The notes beneath the pieces were generated by a model, which made no database searches, was not told the origin of the DNA, and worked only from the letters and a program-made list of their open reading frames with translations. A DNA stretch of 64,000 nucleotides. Source: Variovorax sp. dw_308 (lineage in GTDB: Bacteria > Pseudomonadota > Gammaproteobacteria > Burkholderiales > Burkholderiaceae_C). The translations under genes were made by a program, and so were the position numbers. Positions 44,954 through 56,634 of the stretch are shown piece after piece. The number at the start of each line of letters is the position of its first letter. The stretch's first letter is position 1. Where the stretch lies: assembly GCF_019207085.1 (NCBI RefSeq), contig NZ_JAATOM010000005.1, positions 428,914-492,913 of the forward strand, in the 5' to 3' direction.

Positions 44954-45856
44954 TCAGCTCTTCTGCAGCGATTGCAGGTAGAGGTGCAGCGCCTGCAGGT
45001 CGGTGTCGCTCATCTTGCCCAGCGATTCGAAGGGCATCACCTTCACTTCCGAGCCGTCGGCGCGCTTGCCGGTGCGGAACAGGTGGGTGAGGCTGGCGGC
45101 ATCGGGGTAACGGGCCATCACCGAGCCCTCGCCTGGCGCGAGGCGCGCGGCCGGCGGCCAGTCCGGCGGGCCGCCTGGCACCTTGCCGCCGGCCAGCGTC
45201 GGGCCGTGGCAGCCCAGGCACATGTTCGCCACATAGGCGCCGTGCTCGCGCGACACACCCTGCGCCACGGGCGCGGGCGGCGGCAGCTTGTGGTCGATCT
45301 TCGCGGCGGCATCCTGGATCAGGCCAAAGCCGTACATCACGCGCACCGGCAGCGGAAGATCCAGCACCGCGGCGCCGCCTTGCGCCGCCGGCATCGAGCG
45401 CAGCCAGGCGATGAGTGACGCGAGGTCATCGTCGGTGTAGCGGTTGTAGTCCTCGCTGGGCATGACGATCAGGGCGCGGCCGGCCGGACTGACGCCGTGC
45501 CGGATCGCCCGCACCCAGTCGACCGGCTGGTAGCCCGCGGTGACGCTGCCCGGGCCCGGGCTGATGTGCGGACCGGCCACGCGCATGCCGGTCTTCGGGT
45601 CGTCGATGAAGACGCGCCCGCCGCCATTGGCGCCATGGCAATCCGCGCAGCCACGCGACTGGAACAGGTATTGCCCCCGTGCGACCGCCGCCGCGTCGTC
45701 GCGCAGCGCAACGGCCTGCACCGGAATGTCGAGCTTGCGCTGCATCTTGCGATCGGCCATTTGCTGGCCCAGCCAGATGGCCGCCGCTGCGAGCGCCAGC
45801 AGGAACAGCACCACCACGCCGACCCGGCGCAGCCATTTCTTCGTGGAGACGGACAT
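44954..45856 (-). CDS. Membrane-anchored dihaem cytochrome c
   Basis: 300-residue protein with an N-terminal membrane anchor (VGVVVLFLLALAAAAIWLGQQ) and two periplasmic c-type haem sites, CADCH near residue 70 and CLGCH near residue 205. Methionine ligand candidates lie in RALIVMPSEDYN and EVKVMPFESLG. The two halves look like a cytochrome c duplication, as in the cytochrome subunits of some alcohol or aldehyde dehydrogenases, but no dehydrogenase gene is adjacent. ATG 45856 starts just before the anchor; the frame continues to 45916 so the start is not fixed. Electron partners unknown. Confidence 0.85.
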   Translation of the reverse strand: MSVSTKKWLRRVGVVVLFLLALAAAAIWLGQQMADRKMQRKLDIPVQAVALRDDAAAVARGQYLFQSRGCADCHGANGGGRVFIDDPKTGMRVAGPHISPGPGSVTAGYQPVDWVRAIRHGVSPAGRALIVMPSEDYNRYTDDDLASLIAWLRSMPAAQGGAAVLDLPLPVRVMYGFGLIQDAAAKIDHKLPPPAPVAQGVSREHGAYVANMCLGCHGPTLAGGKVPGGPPDWPPAARLAPGEGSVMARYPDAASLTHLFRTGKRADGSEVKVMPFESLGKMSDTDLQALHLYLQSLQKS

Positions 45857-45935
45857 CGATGCGGCCCTGTTCTTGGACAAGACGCGGATGCTTGCCGAGT
45901 TCGCGCAATGCGTCACTCGCCGAAGCTGCCAAAAG

Positions 45936-45965
45936 AAAAGCGCGCCTGTCGCCAGGCGCGCTTTT
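45936..45965 (-). terminator. Rho-independent terminator of gapA
   Basis: A perfect 13-bp stem AAAAGCGCGCCTG/CAGGCGCGCTTTT with a 4-base loop lies 20 bp past the gapA stop. On the minus strand it is followed by TTTTCTTTT, giving the T-rich tail. It ends the tkt-gapA transcript before the cytochrome c gene. Confidence 0.88.
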
Positions 45966-45985
45966 CGGGAGGCGGGTGGGGCGCC

Positions 45986-49128
<3,143 letters not shown>

Positions 49129-49235
49129 TTGGGAAGGCTTTCGAGGAGGGGGATTGGGGGGAGCCCGCGATTTTAGCGACCGAGCCCTCCCGGCCCGCTC
49201 GGACGGGCTGCCAGCGGGCTGCTAGAGTGCCGCGC

Positions 49236-49625
49236 ATGCACGGCCTGCACCTTACCGCCGACCTTCACGATTGCCAATGCGAAGCGCGCTGGATGCTCGA
49301 TGCACAGGCGTTGAGCGCCGTGTGCGTCGAAGCCGTCGAGGCGGCGGGCCTGCAGGGCGTGGCTCGGCTTTTCCATACCTTTCCATCGACCGCACAAGGC
49401 GCCGGCGGCGTCACGGCCACCGTGTTGCTTGCCGAATCGCACCTGTGCATCCACACCTGGCCGGAGCAGCTTGCCGTGACGCTCGATGTCTACGTCTGCA
49501 ACTTCGGCGGCGACCATTCGGACAAGGCGCATGCGTTGATGGAACGCTTGCTGGCCCTGTTCGCGCCGACCCATGTCGAGCGCCATGCGGTGACGCGCGG
49601 CAGGCTGGCGGCGGCGAACGCCTGA
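49236..49625 (+). CDS. speD: S-adenosylmethionine decarboxylase proenzyme
   Basis: Pyruvoyl enzyme giving decarboxylated AdoMet, the aminopropyl donor of spermidine synthesis. 129 residues, the small prokaryotic SpeH-like class. The self-cleavage site reads LLAESHLCIHTWPE, where the Ser after Glu becomes the pyruvoyl group; most relatives have Ser where Cys now stands in HLCIH. LDVYVCNFGGDHSDKA near the end is also typical. ATG 49236 begins MHGLHLTADLHDC. It pairs functionally with spermidine synthase-like genes; one is at 58280-59851 in this window, with five unrelated genes between. Confidence 0.93.
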   Translation: MHGLHLTADLHDCQCEARWMLDAQALSAVCVEAVEAAGLQGVARLFHTFPSTAQGAGGVTATVLLAESHLCIHTWPEQLAVTLDVYVCNFGGDHSDKAHALMERLLALFAPTHVERHAVTRGRLAAANA

Positions 49626-49640
49626 GGACCTCGAAATTCG

Positions 49641-50348
49641 ATGAATGCGACAGCAATGATCCTCGCCGCCGGCCGCGGCGAGCGCATGCGCCCCCTGACC
49701 GACACCACGCCCAAGCCCCTGCTGGAGGTGCACGGCAAGCCGCTGATGCAATGGCCGATGGAGGCGTTGGCGGCGGGCGGCTTCACCGACCTGGTGGTGA
49801 ACACCGCCTGGCTCGGCGAGCAGATCGCCAGCCGCTTCGGGCCGTCAGTGACCTATTCCCACGAGGGCCGCGATTTCGGCGGTGCGCTGGAGACGGCCGG
49901 CGGCGTGGTTCGCGCGCTGCCCTTGCTGGATGAAGTCTTCTGGGTCGCGGCCGGCGATGTCTACGCACCGGACTTCCGCTTCACGCAGGAAGCCGTTGCG
50001 CGATTCCGGGCAGGCGGGATGCTGGCCCACCTGTGGCTCGTCCCGAATCCGGCGCACAACCCACGTGGGGATTTCGGCATCGCGGACGATGGCCGGGCCC
50101 TGGGCGAGGCCGCGCACAAGTACACCTTCTCCACGATCGCGCTGTACCGCGCGGCCCTGTTCGCGCCACCCTGGTGCGCCATTCCCGCCGGCAATCCGGA
50201 GGGCGAGAAGGCCGCGCTGGCGCCGTTGCTGCGCGCCGCGATGGCTGCCGGCCGCGTCAGCGCCGAGCTCTACACGGGCGCGTGGACCGATGTCGGGACA
50301 CCGGAGCGGCTGGCCCAGCTGAACGCCCCGGAAGAACGGCCCGCCTGA
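49641..50348 (+). CDS. murU: Nucleotidyltransferase, N-acetylmuramate-1-phosphate uridylyltransferase MurU-like
   Basis: 235-residue NTP transferase. The N-terminal GT-A motif AMILAAGRGERMRPLTDTTPKPLLEVHGKPLMQW is shared with MurU and other sugar-phosphate nucleotidyltransferases (shown here in shortened form: AAGRGERMRPL, TPKPLLEV). FWVAAGDVYAPDF gives the metal-binding Asp, and WTDVGTPERLAQLN is the usual end. MurU makes UDP-MurNAc in cell-wall recycling. It starts 15 bp after speD on the same strand. The small MurU size fits, but a mannose-1-phosphate guanylyltransferase-like activity is not excluded. Confidence 0.8.
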   Translation: MNATAMILAAGRGERMRPLTDTTPKPLLEVHGKPLMQWPMEALAAGGFTDLVVNTAWLGEQIASRFGPSVTYSHEGRDFGGALETAGGVVRALPLLDEVFWVAAGDVYAPDFRFTQEAVARFRAGGMLAHLWLVPNPAHNPRGDFGIADDGRALGEAAHKYTFSTIALYRAALFAPPWCAIPAGNPEGEKAALAPLLRAAMAAGRVSAELYTGAWTDVGTPERLAQLNAPEERPA

Positions 50349-50421
50349 TACGACTGCGCGATCGAACGCATCACTGCGTCGGATCGCCATGCCGTGCCGC
50401 ACCACCGTCTGCGGCTGCGCG

Positions 50422-52689
50422 CTACGGCACGTTCGTCCCGGTCAACTGGAACGGCTTGCCCTGCAAGTCCATCTTGCCGCCGTATTCGATCTTGACCCCG
50501 TTGGTCGGCTCCACGGGGCAGCCCGTGGGCCTCGGGCAGGCAATGTCGTCGATGAAGAGCACCGGGCCGTAGCGGAAGTTGTGCACCGCCTTGCCCTCGT
50601 AGTCGGCCACTGTGAGCACGAAGGCCCAGTTCGCGAAGTTGTCCGCGTCCTCGATGGTGATCGGGTCCTGCATGCGCGGGTCCTGCAAGGTGCGCACGAT
50701 GCTGCTGCTGTTGGCGCCGAAGCGGACCCAGGTGATCTTGCGATCGCCCCGCGAGTTCACGAGCACCTGCTTGTTCTGGTCGGCGTACTGCTGCTCGGGG
50801 CTGTAGATGTCCGGGTCTTCCGGCTCGCCGCGCGAGATTCCCAGCGAGGTCGGGTTGCGGCCGACCTTGATCGCGAACTGCGGCAACTCGGCAATGTCCC
50901 TGGCTGCCGGCGTCGCCGCGATGCCGCCCGGCGCATAGCCGCCGAGGCTGTACACACGCAGCGTTCCATCCTGCGTTGCGATCCAGGCGCGCTGGTTCGG
51001 CCCCCACACGGTGGTCTTCACCGCGGTCGGCTTGTCGGACAGGGAGATCATCTTCACCACGGTCGGCGCCTGCCTCGGCTGGTTGGCGAAGGTGTACGGC
51101 CACTGGTTGTCGGCCTGGCCGAGGCTGGCCATGCGCGTGTTGAAGGCGCCGATGTCGCCACCGAAATACACGCTGTTGACGTAGCTGAACAGCGGCTTCA
51201 GGTCGAGGAAGGCGACCTTCTTCTCGGACTTGGAAAGCACCACCGCCACGCCGCCCTTGGCGTACTTTTTCGAGAGATTGCCGTTCAGGAAGGCCTGCCG
51301 GTTGGCTTGGACCGTCAGCGGATGGGTGAAGCCCATGAATCCGATGCCGGCCTGGTCATCGTCCTTCGCCAGGTTGCTGGTCAACGCCGCCGTGATCCTC
51401 GCCTCCGCGACCGTGTTGAACGGATCCAGGCCGGTGGCCGTGGTGATCTCGGTGGGTGCGTTCATGGCGCTGCCGTCCGACGCGACGAGGTCGACGTAGC
51501 CCAGGATCTTCATGAAGGCGATATTCCCCACGTTCGGCAGGCCGGGGTACACGCCGCTCCACTCCCGCCACCAGTTGTACCAGGCGCTGTAGCTGCCGTT
51601 GGCATTGCGGTTGTACGGGCTGCAGTCGTTGCACAGGCCGGCCAGCGCCACCACCGCCACCTGGCCCTTCAGGGCAGTCGTGTCCCACACCGTGACCAGC
51701 GCGAACTCGCTGTCGTTGGTCATGGCAATGCCCGTCGGCACCTTGTTGGCCGGCAGCTTGAGCGTCGCCTGGTTGGTCGCGGTGTTGTTGCCCAGGGTGC
51801 CAATCACGCCGTTCTGGAACACGGCCAGGCCCGAGGCGCAGTAGCCGGCGCGGCGGCCCGAACAACGCGCGATGGCGATCGGGCTGCCGCTCACGATGCC
51901 GGCCTTCCTGTAGGCCAGCACACTGACACTGTCGGTGCCGGAACCGTAATGGGTCCAGCTCAGCTGCGGCAGTTGCGCGAAGGTGCCCAGCATATGGTTG
52001 GTCGTCTGGAAGTCGGTGATGCCGACGCGTGCCGGCGTGTCGGCAACGAAGGCCACGTTGGCCTGATTGCTGGAATACAGCCCCGGGTTGGCCACTTGCT
52101 TGCCGAGTTGCCACAGGTTCTGGGCATCGGCAGACATGTAGGAGTAGTTCAGCGTGAGGTTGTTGGGGCGCGGGCCATACAGCGGGACGCCGCCGCTGGC
52201 GCCGCAGGCGGCCGCAGGGGGGCCGTAGCGGTAGGCGATGCCCGCCTCCTTGCTGAGCTGGCCTGCCATCGCACGGTACGCGTCCGGCACGACCTTGAGC
52301 GACGCATCGACGACGTCGGTGATGGTGGTGTTGCAGAAGGTCGAGCTGATGGCTACGCCGGAAGATGCGCCGCTGCTGCCGCTGCTGTTGCCGGAACCTG
52401 TTCCGGTTCCGGTTCCGGTTCCGGTTCCGGTTCCGCCGACGACGACGATCGTGCCGCCGCCCGTGCCCTCGGCGCCGCTATTGACGGACCTGCCGATGTC
52501 CACAGCGCCAGTGCTCCCCGTGGTCGCACTGGCGGTGGTGGCTGGCGCGGACTTCTCCTCGGCCGCCGTGCTGAAGGTCGCGGCGGACGCCACAAAAGCA
52601 CCACCGCCGCCTCCTGCCCCTCCGCCGCCGCACCCGGCAACCGCAATAGATACTAAAAGATGCAATTTTTTCCGGCTTAATACAAACAT
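50422..52689 (-). CDS. Large lipoprotein of unknown function, paralogue 1
   Basis: 755-residue surface or periplasmic lipoprotein. The signal ends at IAVAGC with a poly-Gly stretch after the Cys. A Gly/Thr/Ser low-complexity linker follows (residues about 30-120, including a GT repeat). The remainder is a long all-beta-looking domain with repeated patterns such as NKVPTGIAMTNDSEFALVTV, GGVAVVLSKSEKKVAFLDLK, TQDGTLRVYSLGGY and NPTSLGIS, suggestive of a beta-propeller, though I cannot confirm a family. It ends KPFQLTGTNVP. It shares order, motifs and end with the gene at 54223-56346. ATG 52689 was chosen from the aligned leaders of the two paralogues; a frame to 52719 exists. Confidence 0.75.
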   Translation of the reverse strand: MFVLSRKKLHLLVSIAVAGCGGGGAGGGGGAFVASAATFSTAAEEKSAPATTASATTGSTGAVDIGRSVNSGAEGTGGGTIVVVGGTGTGTGTGTGTGSGNSSGSSGASSGVAISSTFCNTTITDVVDASLKVVPDAYRAMAGQLSKEAGIAYRYGPPAAACGASGGVPLYGPRPNNLTLNYSYMSADAQNLWQLGKQVANPGLYSSNQANVAFVADTPARVGITDFQTTNHMLGTFAQLPQLSWTHYGSGTDSVSVLAYRKAGIVSGSPIAIARCSGRRAGYCASGLAVFQNGVIGTLGNNTATNQATLKLPANKVPTGIAMTNDSEFALVTVWDTTALKGQVAVVALAGLCNDCSPYNRNANGSYSAWYNWWREWSGVYPGLPNVGNIAFMKILGYVDLVASDGSAMNAPTEITTATGLDPFNTVAEARITAALTSNLAKDDDQAGIGFMGFTHPLTVQANRQAFLNGNLSKKYAKGGVAVVLSKSEKKVAFLDLKPLFSYVNSVYFGGDIGAFNTRMASLGQADNQWPYTFANQPRQAPTVVKMISLSDKPTAVKTTVWGPNQRAWIATQDGTLRVYSLGGYAPGGIAATPAARDIAELPQFAIKVGRNPTSLGISRGEPEDPDIYSPEQQYADQNKQVLVNSRGDRKITWVRFGANSSSIVRTLQDPRMQDPITIEDADNFANWAFVLTVADYEGKAVHNFRYGPVLFIDDIACPRPTGCPVEPTNGVKIEYGGKMDLQGKPFQLTGTNVP
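52405..52434 (+). repeat. Hexanucleotide tandem repeat (GGTTCC)5
   Basis: Five exact copies of GGTTCC, with a sixth near-copy (TGTTCC) just before. They lie in the Gly/Thr linker of paralogue 1 and encode alternating Gly and Thr on the minus strand. Each unit is two codons, so copy number can change without a frameshift, changing only linker length. Confidence 0.9.
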
Positions 52690-52742
52690 AGTAGTATTTC
52701 CAATTGACTTAAAGAACATTTGGTGGCAGCAACGAATTGCCC

Positions 52743-52800
52743 GGCAAATGTACTTTCAAAATTGGTTAGTGGGTGCTGCGCTTACAACAAGCGCTTGTTA
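52743..52800. promoter_or_regulatory. Conserved leader block upstream of paralogue 1, with a 14-bp palindrome
   Basis: The block begins GGCAAATGTACTTTCAAA and contains GTGCTGCGCTTACAACA. A matching block lies upstream of paralogue 2, each exactly 54 bases from its start codon. Within it, AACAAGCGCTTGTT at 52786-52799 is a perfect palindrome, a likely protein-binding site or hairpin. It is also in the gap before divergent pepP, so it may affect both genes. Confidence 0.6.
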
Positions 52801-52823
52801 CAGACCTGTGGCATCGTCTAGGC

Positions 52824-54206
52824 ATGACTTCGACCCTTTATTCAGACCGTCGCGCACGGCTCGCCGCCCAATTGGGGCGGGACGGAATTACCGTGATTCC
52901 CACCGCACCCGAACATGGCCGAAATCGCGATAGCGATTTCTTGTACCGACACGACAGTTACTTTTTTTACTTGACCGGTTTTGTCGAGCCAAACGCCTTT
53001 TTAGTACTAACCGGTGAAGGCGCGAGCACGCTCTTCTGCGCAGCCAAGGATCTGGAGCGCGAAATCTGGGATGGCTACCGTTTGGGACCGGAAGCCGCGC
53101 CGGCCGCGCTCGGCGTCGACCAGGCCTTCGCGATCGGCGAGCTGGACAGCCGCCTGCCCAAGCTGCTGGAAAACCGTTCCGTCGTCTGGTACCCCTTCGC
53201 GACGCACAAGGGGCTGGAATCGCGCATCGACGGCTGGCTGTCTTCCGTGCGGGCGCGGGTGCGCTACGGCGCCCTGTGCCCCGAGGAGCAGCGCGACCTG
53301 TGCGGCCCGCTGGACGAGATGCGCCTCGTGAAGGACGCCCATGAGCAGGACGTGATGCGCCGCGCTGCGCAGATCAGCGCCCGCGCCCACATCCGCGCCA
53401 TGCAGCTCAGCGCCCGGATGCTGCGCGAGGGCAAGGACGTGCGCGAGTACCACCTCGATGCCGAACTGCTGCACGAATTCCGCCTGGGCGGCTCGCAATA
53501 CCCGGCCTACGGCTCCATCGTCGCGGCCGGCGCCAATGCCTGCGTGCTGCACTACCGCGCCGACGCCGCGCCGGTGCGCGACGGCGAACTGGTGCTGATC
53601 GACGCCGGCTGCGAACTCGACGGCTATGCCAGCGACATCACCCGCACCTTCCCGGCCAACGGCAAGTTCTCTGGCCCGCAGCGCGTGCTGTACGACCTGG
53701 TGCTGGCCAGCCAGCAGGCCGCCGTCGACGTGACCAAGGCCGGCGCCCGCTTCACCGACCCGCACGACGCCACGTTGCGCGTGCTGTCGCAGGGCATGCT
53801 GGACGTCGGCCTGCTCGATGCCAACAAGGTCGGCAACGTCGACGACGTGATCGAGAAGCGCGCCTACTTTCCTTTCTACATGCACCGCACCGGCCACTGG
53901 CTCGGCATGGACGTGCACGACTGCGGCAGCTACGTCGAGCCCTCGCAGGTCGGCGAGGTGAGCGAGCGCAAGGACCCGCTGTCCAACGAGCTCATCAAGA
54001 ACCGGCCCAGCCGCATCCTGCAACCGGGCATGGTGCTGACCATCGAGCCGGGCATCTACGTGCGGCCCGGCGAAGGCGTGCCGGAGCAGTTCCACAACAT
54101 CGGCATCCGCATCGAGGACGATGCGATCGTCACCGCCACCGGTTGCGAACTGATCTCGCGCGGCGTGCCGGTGGACGGGGACGAGATCGAGGCGCTGATG
54201 CGCTGA
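52824..54206 (+). CDS. pepP: Xaa-Pro aminopeptidase (M24 family)
   Basis: Cytoplasmic dimetal aminopeptidase removing N-terminal residues before Pro. 460 residues, normal for PepP. The N-terminal domain holds RNRDSDFLYRHDSYFFYLTGF. The M24 pita-bread domain gives the metal ligands in VLIDAGCELDGYASDITRTF, HRTGHWLGMDVHD, LTIEPGIYV and GIRIEDDA. ATG 52824 starts the family N-terminus; the frame to 52773 is open. It sits between the two paralogous lipoprotein genes on the opposite strand. Its first 65 or so codons use AT-rich triplets (TTA, CTA, TTT runs) unlike the GC-rich remainder. Confidence 0.95.
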   Translation: MTSTLYSDRRARLAAQLGRDGITVIPTAPEHGRNRDSDFLYRHDSYFFYLTGFVEPNAFLVLTGEGASTLFCAAKDLEREIWDGYRLGPEAAPAALGVDQAFAIGELDSRLPKLLENRSVVWYPFATHKGLESRIDGWLSSVRARVRYGALCPEEQRDLCGPLDEMRLVKDAHEQDVMRRAAQISARAHIRAMQLSARMLREGKDVREYHLDAELLHEFRLGGSQYPAYGSIVAAGANACVLHYRADAAPVRDGELVLIDAGCELDGYASDITRTFPANGKFSGPQRVLYDLVLASQQAAVDVTKAGARFTDPHDATLRVLSQGMLDVGLLDANKVGNVDDVIEKRAYFPFYMHRTGHWLGMDVHDCGSYVEPSQVGEVSERKDPLSNELIKNRPSRILQPGMVLTIEPGIYVRPGEGVPEQFHNIGIRIEDDAIVTATGCELISRGVPVDGDEIEALMR

Positions 54207-54222
54207 CGACGCCTTCGGAGTG

Positions 54223-56346
54223 TCAGGGCACGTTGGTGCCCGTCACCTGGAAGGGCTTGCCGGCCACGGCCATGCCGCCGCCGTACTCGACCGGCGTCGA
54301 GCCCGTGGCCTGCACCGGGCACGAACCGGCATTCGGGCACGCGCCGCCGTCCTGGAAGATGACCGGACCGTAGCGGTAGTTGCGCACGGACTTGCCGTTG
54401 TAGTCGGCCACGCTCAGCACGTTGTTCTGGTTCGCGAAGTTGTCCGAATCGTCGACCGCCACCGGATCCACCAGCAGGTTGTGCTGGAAGCTGCGCACGA
54501 TGCTGCCGCCGTTGCCGCTGAAGCGCACCCACGAGACCGTCCGGTCGCCGCGCGAAGACACGATGACTTGCTGGTTCGGCGCATCGACGCTGCTGTTCGA
54601 AGGCTCGTTGCGGGAGGTAGCCAGCGAGGTCGGGTTGCGGCCGATGCCCGCGACGCTGCCCAGCTCGGCGATGGCGCTGGCCGCCGGGTTCGCGACCGAT
54701 TCACCTGGCGCGTAGCCGCCCAGGCTGTAGATGTGCAGCGTGCCGTCCTGGGTGGCGACCCAGCCCTGCACCGCGCCACCCGAGATCGCCGCCTTCACCG
54801 CGGTCGGCCGGTTGGCGAGTGACACCGTCTTGATCACCGTCGGCGTTTGCGATGGCGTGTTGGCAAAGCTGTAGGGCCACTGCGCGTCAGCCGCGCCGAA
54901 GTTGGCCGTCTCGCTGTTGCGCGAGCTGAAGTAGACGCTGTTGACGAAACTGAAGAGCGGCTTCAGGTCGATGAAGGCCACCTTCTGCTCCGACTTCGAA
55001 ATCACCACCGCCACGCCGCCCTTGGCATAGGTGGCGTAGTTCGCGCCGCCGCTGGCGAACTTCGGCCAGTTGGCGCTCAGCGGCGAATTGGTCGCGCCCA
55101 GGAAGCCGCCGCCGACCTTGATGGTCTTGTACGGATGCATGCCGGTGGTCGCCGCGATCTCGGTCGGCGCCGTCATGCCGGGCAGGTCGACGTAGCCGAG
55201 GATCTTCATGAAGCCGATGTTGCCCACGTTCGGCAGCCCGGGGTAGACGCCCAGCCACTCGTTCCACCAGTTGTACCAGCCGGTCGGATTGCCCGTGCTG
55301 CAGCCGTCGCACAGGCCGGCCAGCGCCACCACGGCGACCTGGCCCTTGAGCGCCGTCGTGTCCCATACGGTGACCAGCGCGAATTCGCTTTGATTGGTCA
55401 GCGCGACCGCCGTCGGCACCTTGTTGGCCGGCAGCGTCACGGTGGTCCGGTTGGTCGCGGTGTTGGTGCCGGACGTGGCGATGACGCCGTTCTGGAACAC
55501 GACCACGCTCTCGGTGCAGAAGCCCGCCGTGACGCAGCGGCTCGCGGCGATCGGGTTGCCGCTGATCGTGCCCGCGGCCTGGTAGCCCTTCAGCGTCGCG
55601 CTGTCGAGTTGCGGGCCAGTCCAGCTCAATTGCGGCAACTGGGCGAAGGTGTTGTACATGTAGCCCGACACCTGGAAGTCGGTCACGCCGACGCGTGCGA
55701 CCGAGTCGTCGGGCACATACACCAGGTTCGCCTGGTTGGTCGAGAAGGCACCGGCAGTTCCGGAGGGCGAACCGATCTGGTAGAAGAAATTGTTGACCGC
55801 GGTGCCGGGGACGATCAGTTGCGAGTCGCTGCGCTTGAACAGCGCCGGGCCGGTGCTGGTCGCGCCGCAGGACGACGAATCGGGGCCGTAGCGGTACGCG
55901 ATGCCCGCGTCCTTGCTGAGTTGGCCGGCCATGGACTTGTAGGACGCCGGGACTACGTTCAGCGACGCATCGACGATGTCCGCGCTGGTGGTGCTGCAGG
56001 TCGTGGTGTTGGCGGGGACTGAGCCGGTGGCGGTGCTGGCGGAACCGGTCGCGCTGCCGGTCGTGCTTCCTGTCGTACCGCCGGCCGCGCTGCCCGTCGT
56101 GCTTCCGGCCGTACTGCCAGTCGTGGCACCGGTGCCGGTGGCGGCGCCGGCCCCACCAGCAACAATGGTCTTGCCATCCGCCGACACGCCAGCGGCCGTT
56201 GTTGCCGGTGCAGCAGTTGCGGCCGCGCCGGACGTGGTCGCGGCCGGCGCGAAGGCAATCCCTCCACCGCTACCACCTCCACCGCCACAGCCCACCAACG
56301 CGAAAGTCGCCAAAACCGACAAATATGTCTTATGTATTACGTTCAA
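54223..56346 (-). CDS. Large lipoprotein of unknown function, paralogue 2 (TTG start)
   Basis: 707-residue paralogue of the lipoprotein at 50422-52689. Signal with FALVGC and a poly-Gly run, a Thr/Gly/Ser/Ala linker (GSTTGSAAGGTTGSTTG region), then matching segments such as LPANKVPTAVALTNQSEFALV, GGVAVVISKSEQKVAFIDLK and TQDGTLHIYSLGGY, and the same end KPFQVTGTNVP. The start is TTG at 56346, preceded by GAGGG eight bases upstream. The same position in the other copy is ATG, and both leaders read GTCAATTG before it. A farther TTG at 56361 is open but less supported. Cys-containing segments (LCDGCS, ACPNAGSCPV) suggest disulfides. Family not recognised. Confidence 0.75.
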   Translation of the reverse strand: MNVIHKTYLSVLATFALVGCGGGGGSGGGIAFAPAATTSGAAATAAPATTAAGVSADGKTIVAGGAGAATGTGATTGSTAGSTTGSAAGGTTGSTTGSATGSASTATGSVPANTTTCSTTSADIVDASLNVVPASYKSMAGQLSKDAGIAYRYGPDSSSCGATSTGPALFKRSDSQLIVPGTAVNNFFYQIGSPSGTAGAFSTNQANLVYVPDDSVARVGVTDFQVSGYMYNTFAQLPQLSWTGPQLDSATLKGYQAAGTISGNPIAASRCVTAGFCTESVVVFQNGVIATSGTNTATNRTTVTLPANKVPTAVALTNQSEFALVTVWDTTALKGQVAVVALAGLCDGCSTGNPTGWYNWWNEWLGVYPGLPNVGNIGFMKILGYVDLPGMTAPTEIAATTGMHPYKTIKVGGGFLGATNSPLSANWPKFASGGANYATYAKGGVAVVISKSEQKVAFIDLKPLFSFVNSVYFSSRNSETANFGAADAQWPYSFANTPSQTPTVIKTVSLANRPTAVKAAISGGAVQGWVATQDGTLHIYSLGGYAPGESVANPAASAIAELGSVAGIGRNPTSLATSRNEPSNSSVDAPNQQVIVSSRGDRTVSWVRFSGNGGSIVRSFQHNLLVDPVAVDDSDNFANQNNVLSVADYNGKSVRNYRYGPVIFQDGGACPNAGSCPVQATGSTPVEYGGGMAVAGKPFQVTGTNVP

Positions 56347-56399
56347 ACTACTTACCCTCAATTGACAGCTGCGGTTTTTACATGCATGCGCCGTGCCGA

Positions 56400-56460
56400 G
56401 GCAAATGGACTTTCAAACCCTTTCAGGGGTGTGCTGCGCTGCAACATGTCGTCGTTACAA
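56400..56460. promoter_or_regulatory. Conserved leader block upstream of paralogue 2
   Basis: GGCAAATGGACTTTCAAA followed by GTGCTGCGCTGCAACA, matching the block at 52743-52800, again starting 54 bases from the start codon. The palindrome seen in copy 1 is weaker here (AACATGTCGTCGTT). The remainder of the 56347-56634 gap shows no gene or clear element. Confidence 0.55.
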
Positions 56461-56634
56461 ATACACGGTGACGTTTTTGGCCGATGCGCCGGGGCTCGGC
56501 CACTGTGAAGACCCGCGCAGCCTAAGAAACTACGAGAGCGTGCGTTCACGTCCTACAACGCACAGCCCGGATCAATGTCAATCAAATGTCACTGACTAAG
56601 CTGGACGACGACTTCGCGTGGCGTCAGATGGAGC

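Noticed and set aside
52399..52434. Short direct repeats considered as a CRISPR array
   Set aside because: Units are 6 bp with no spacers and lie in a coding linker; no CRISPR array or cas gene was seen in the window.
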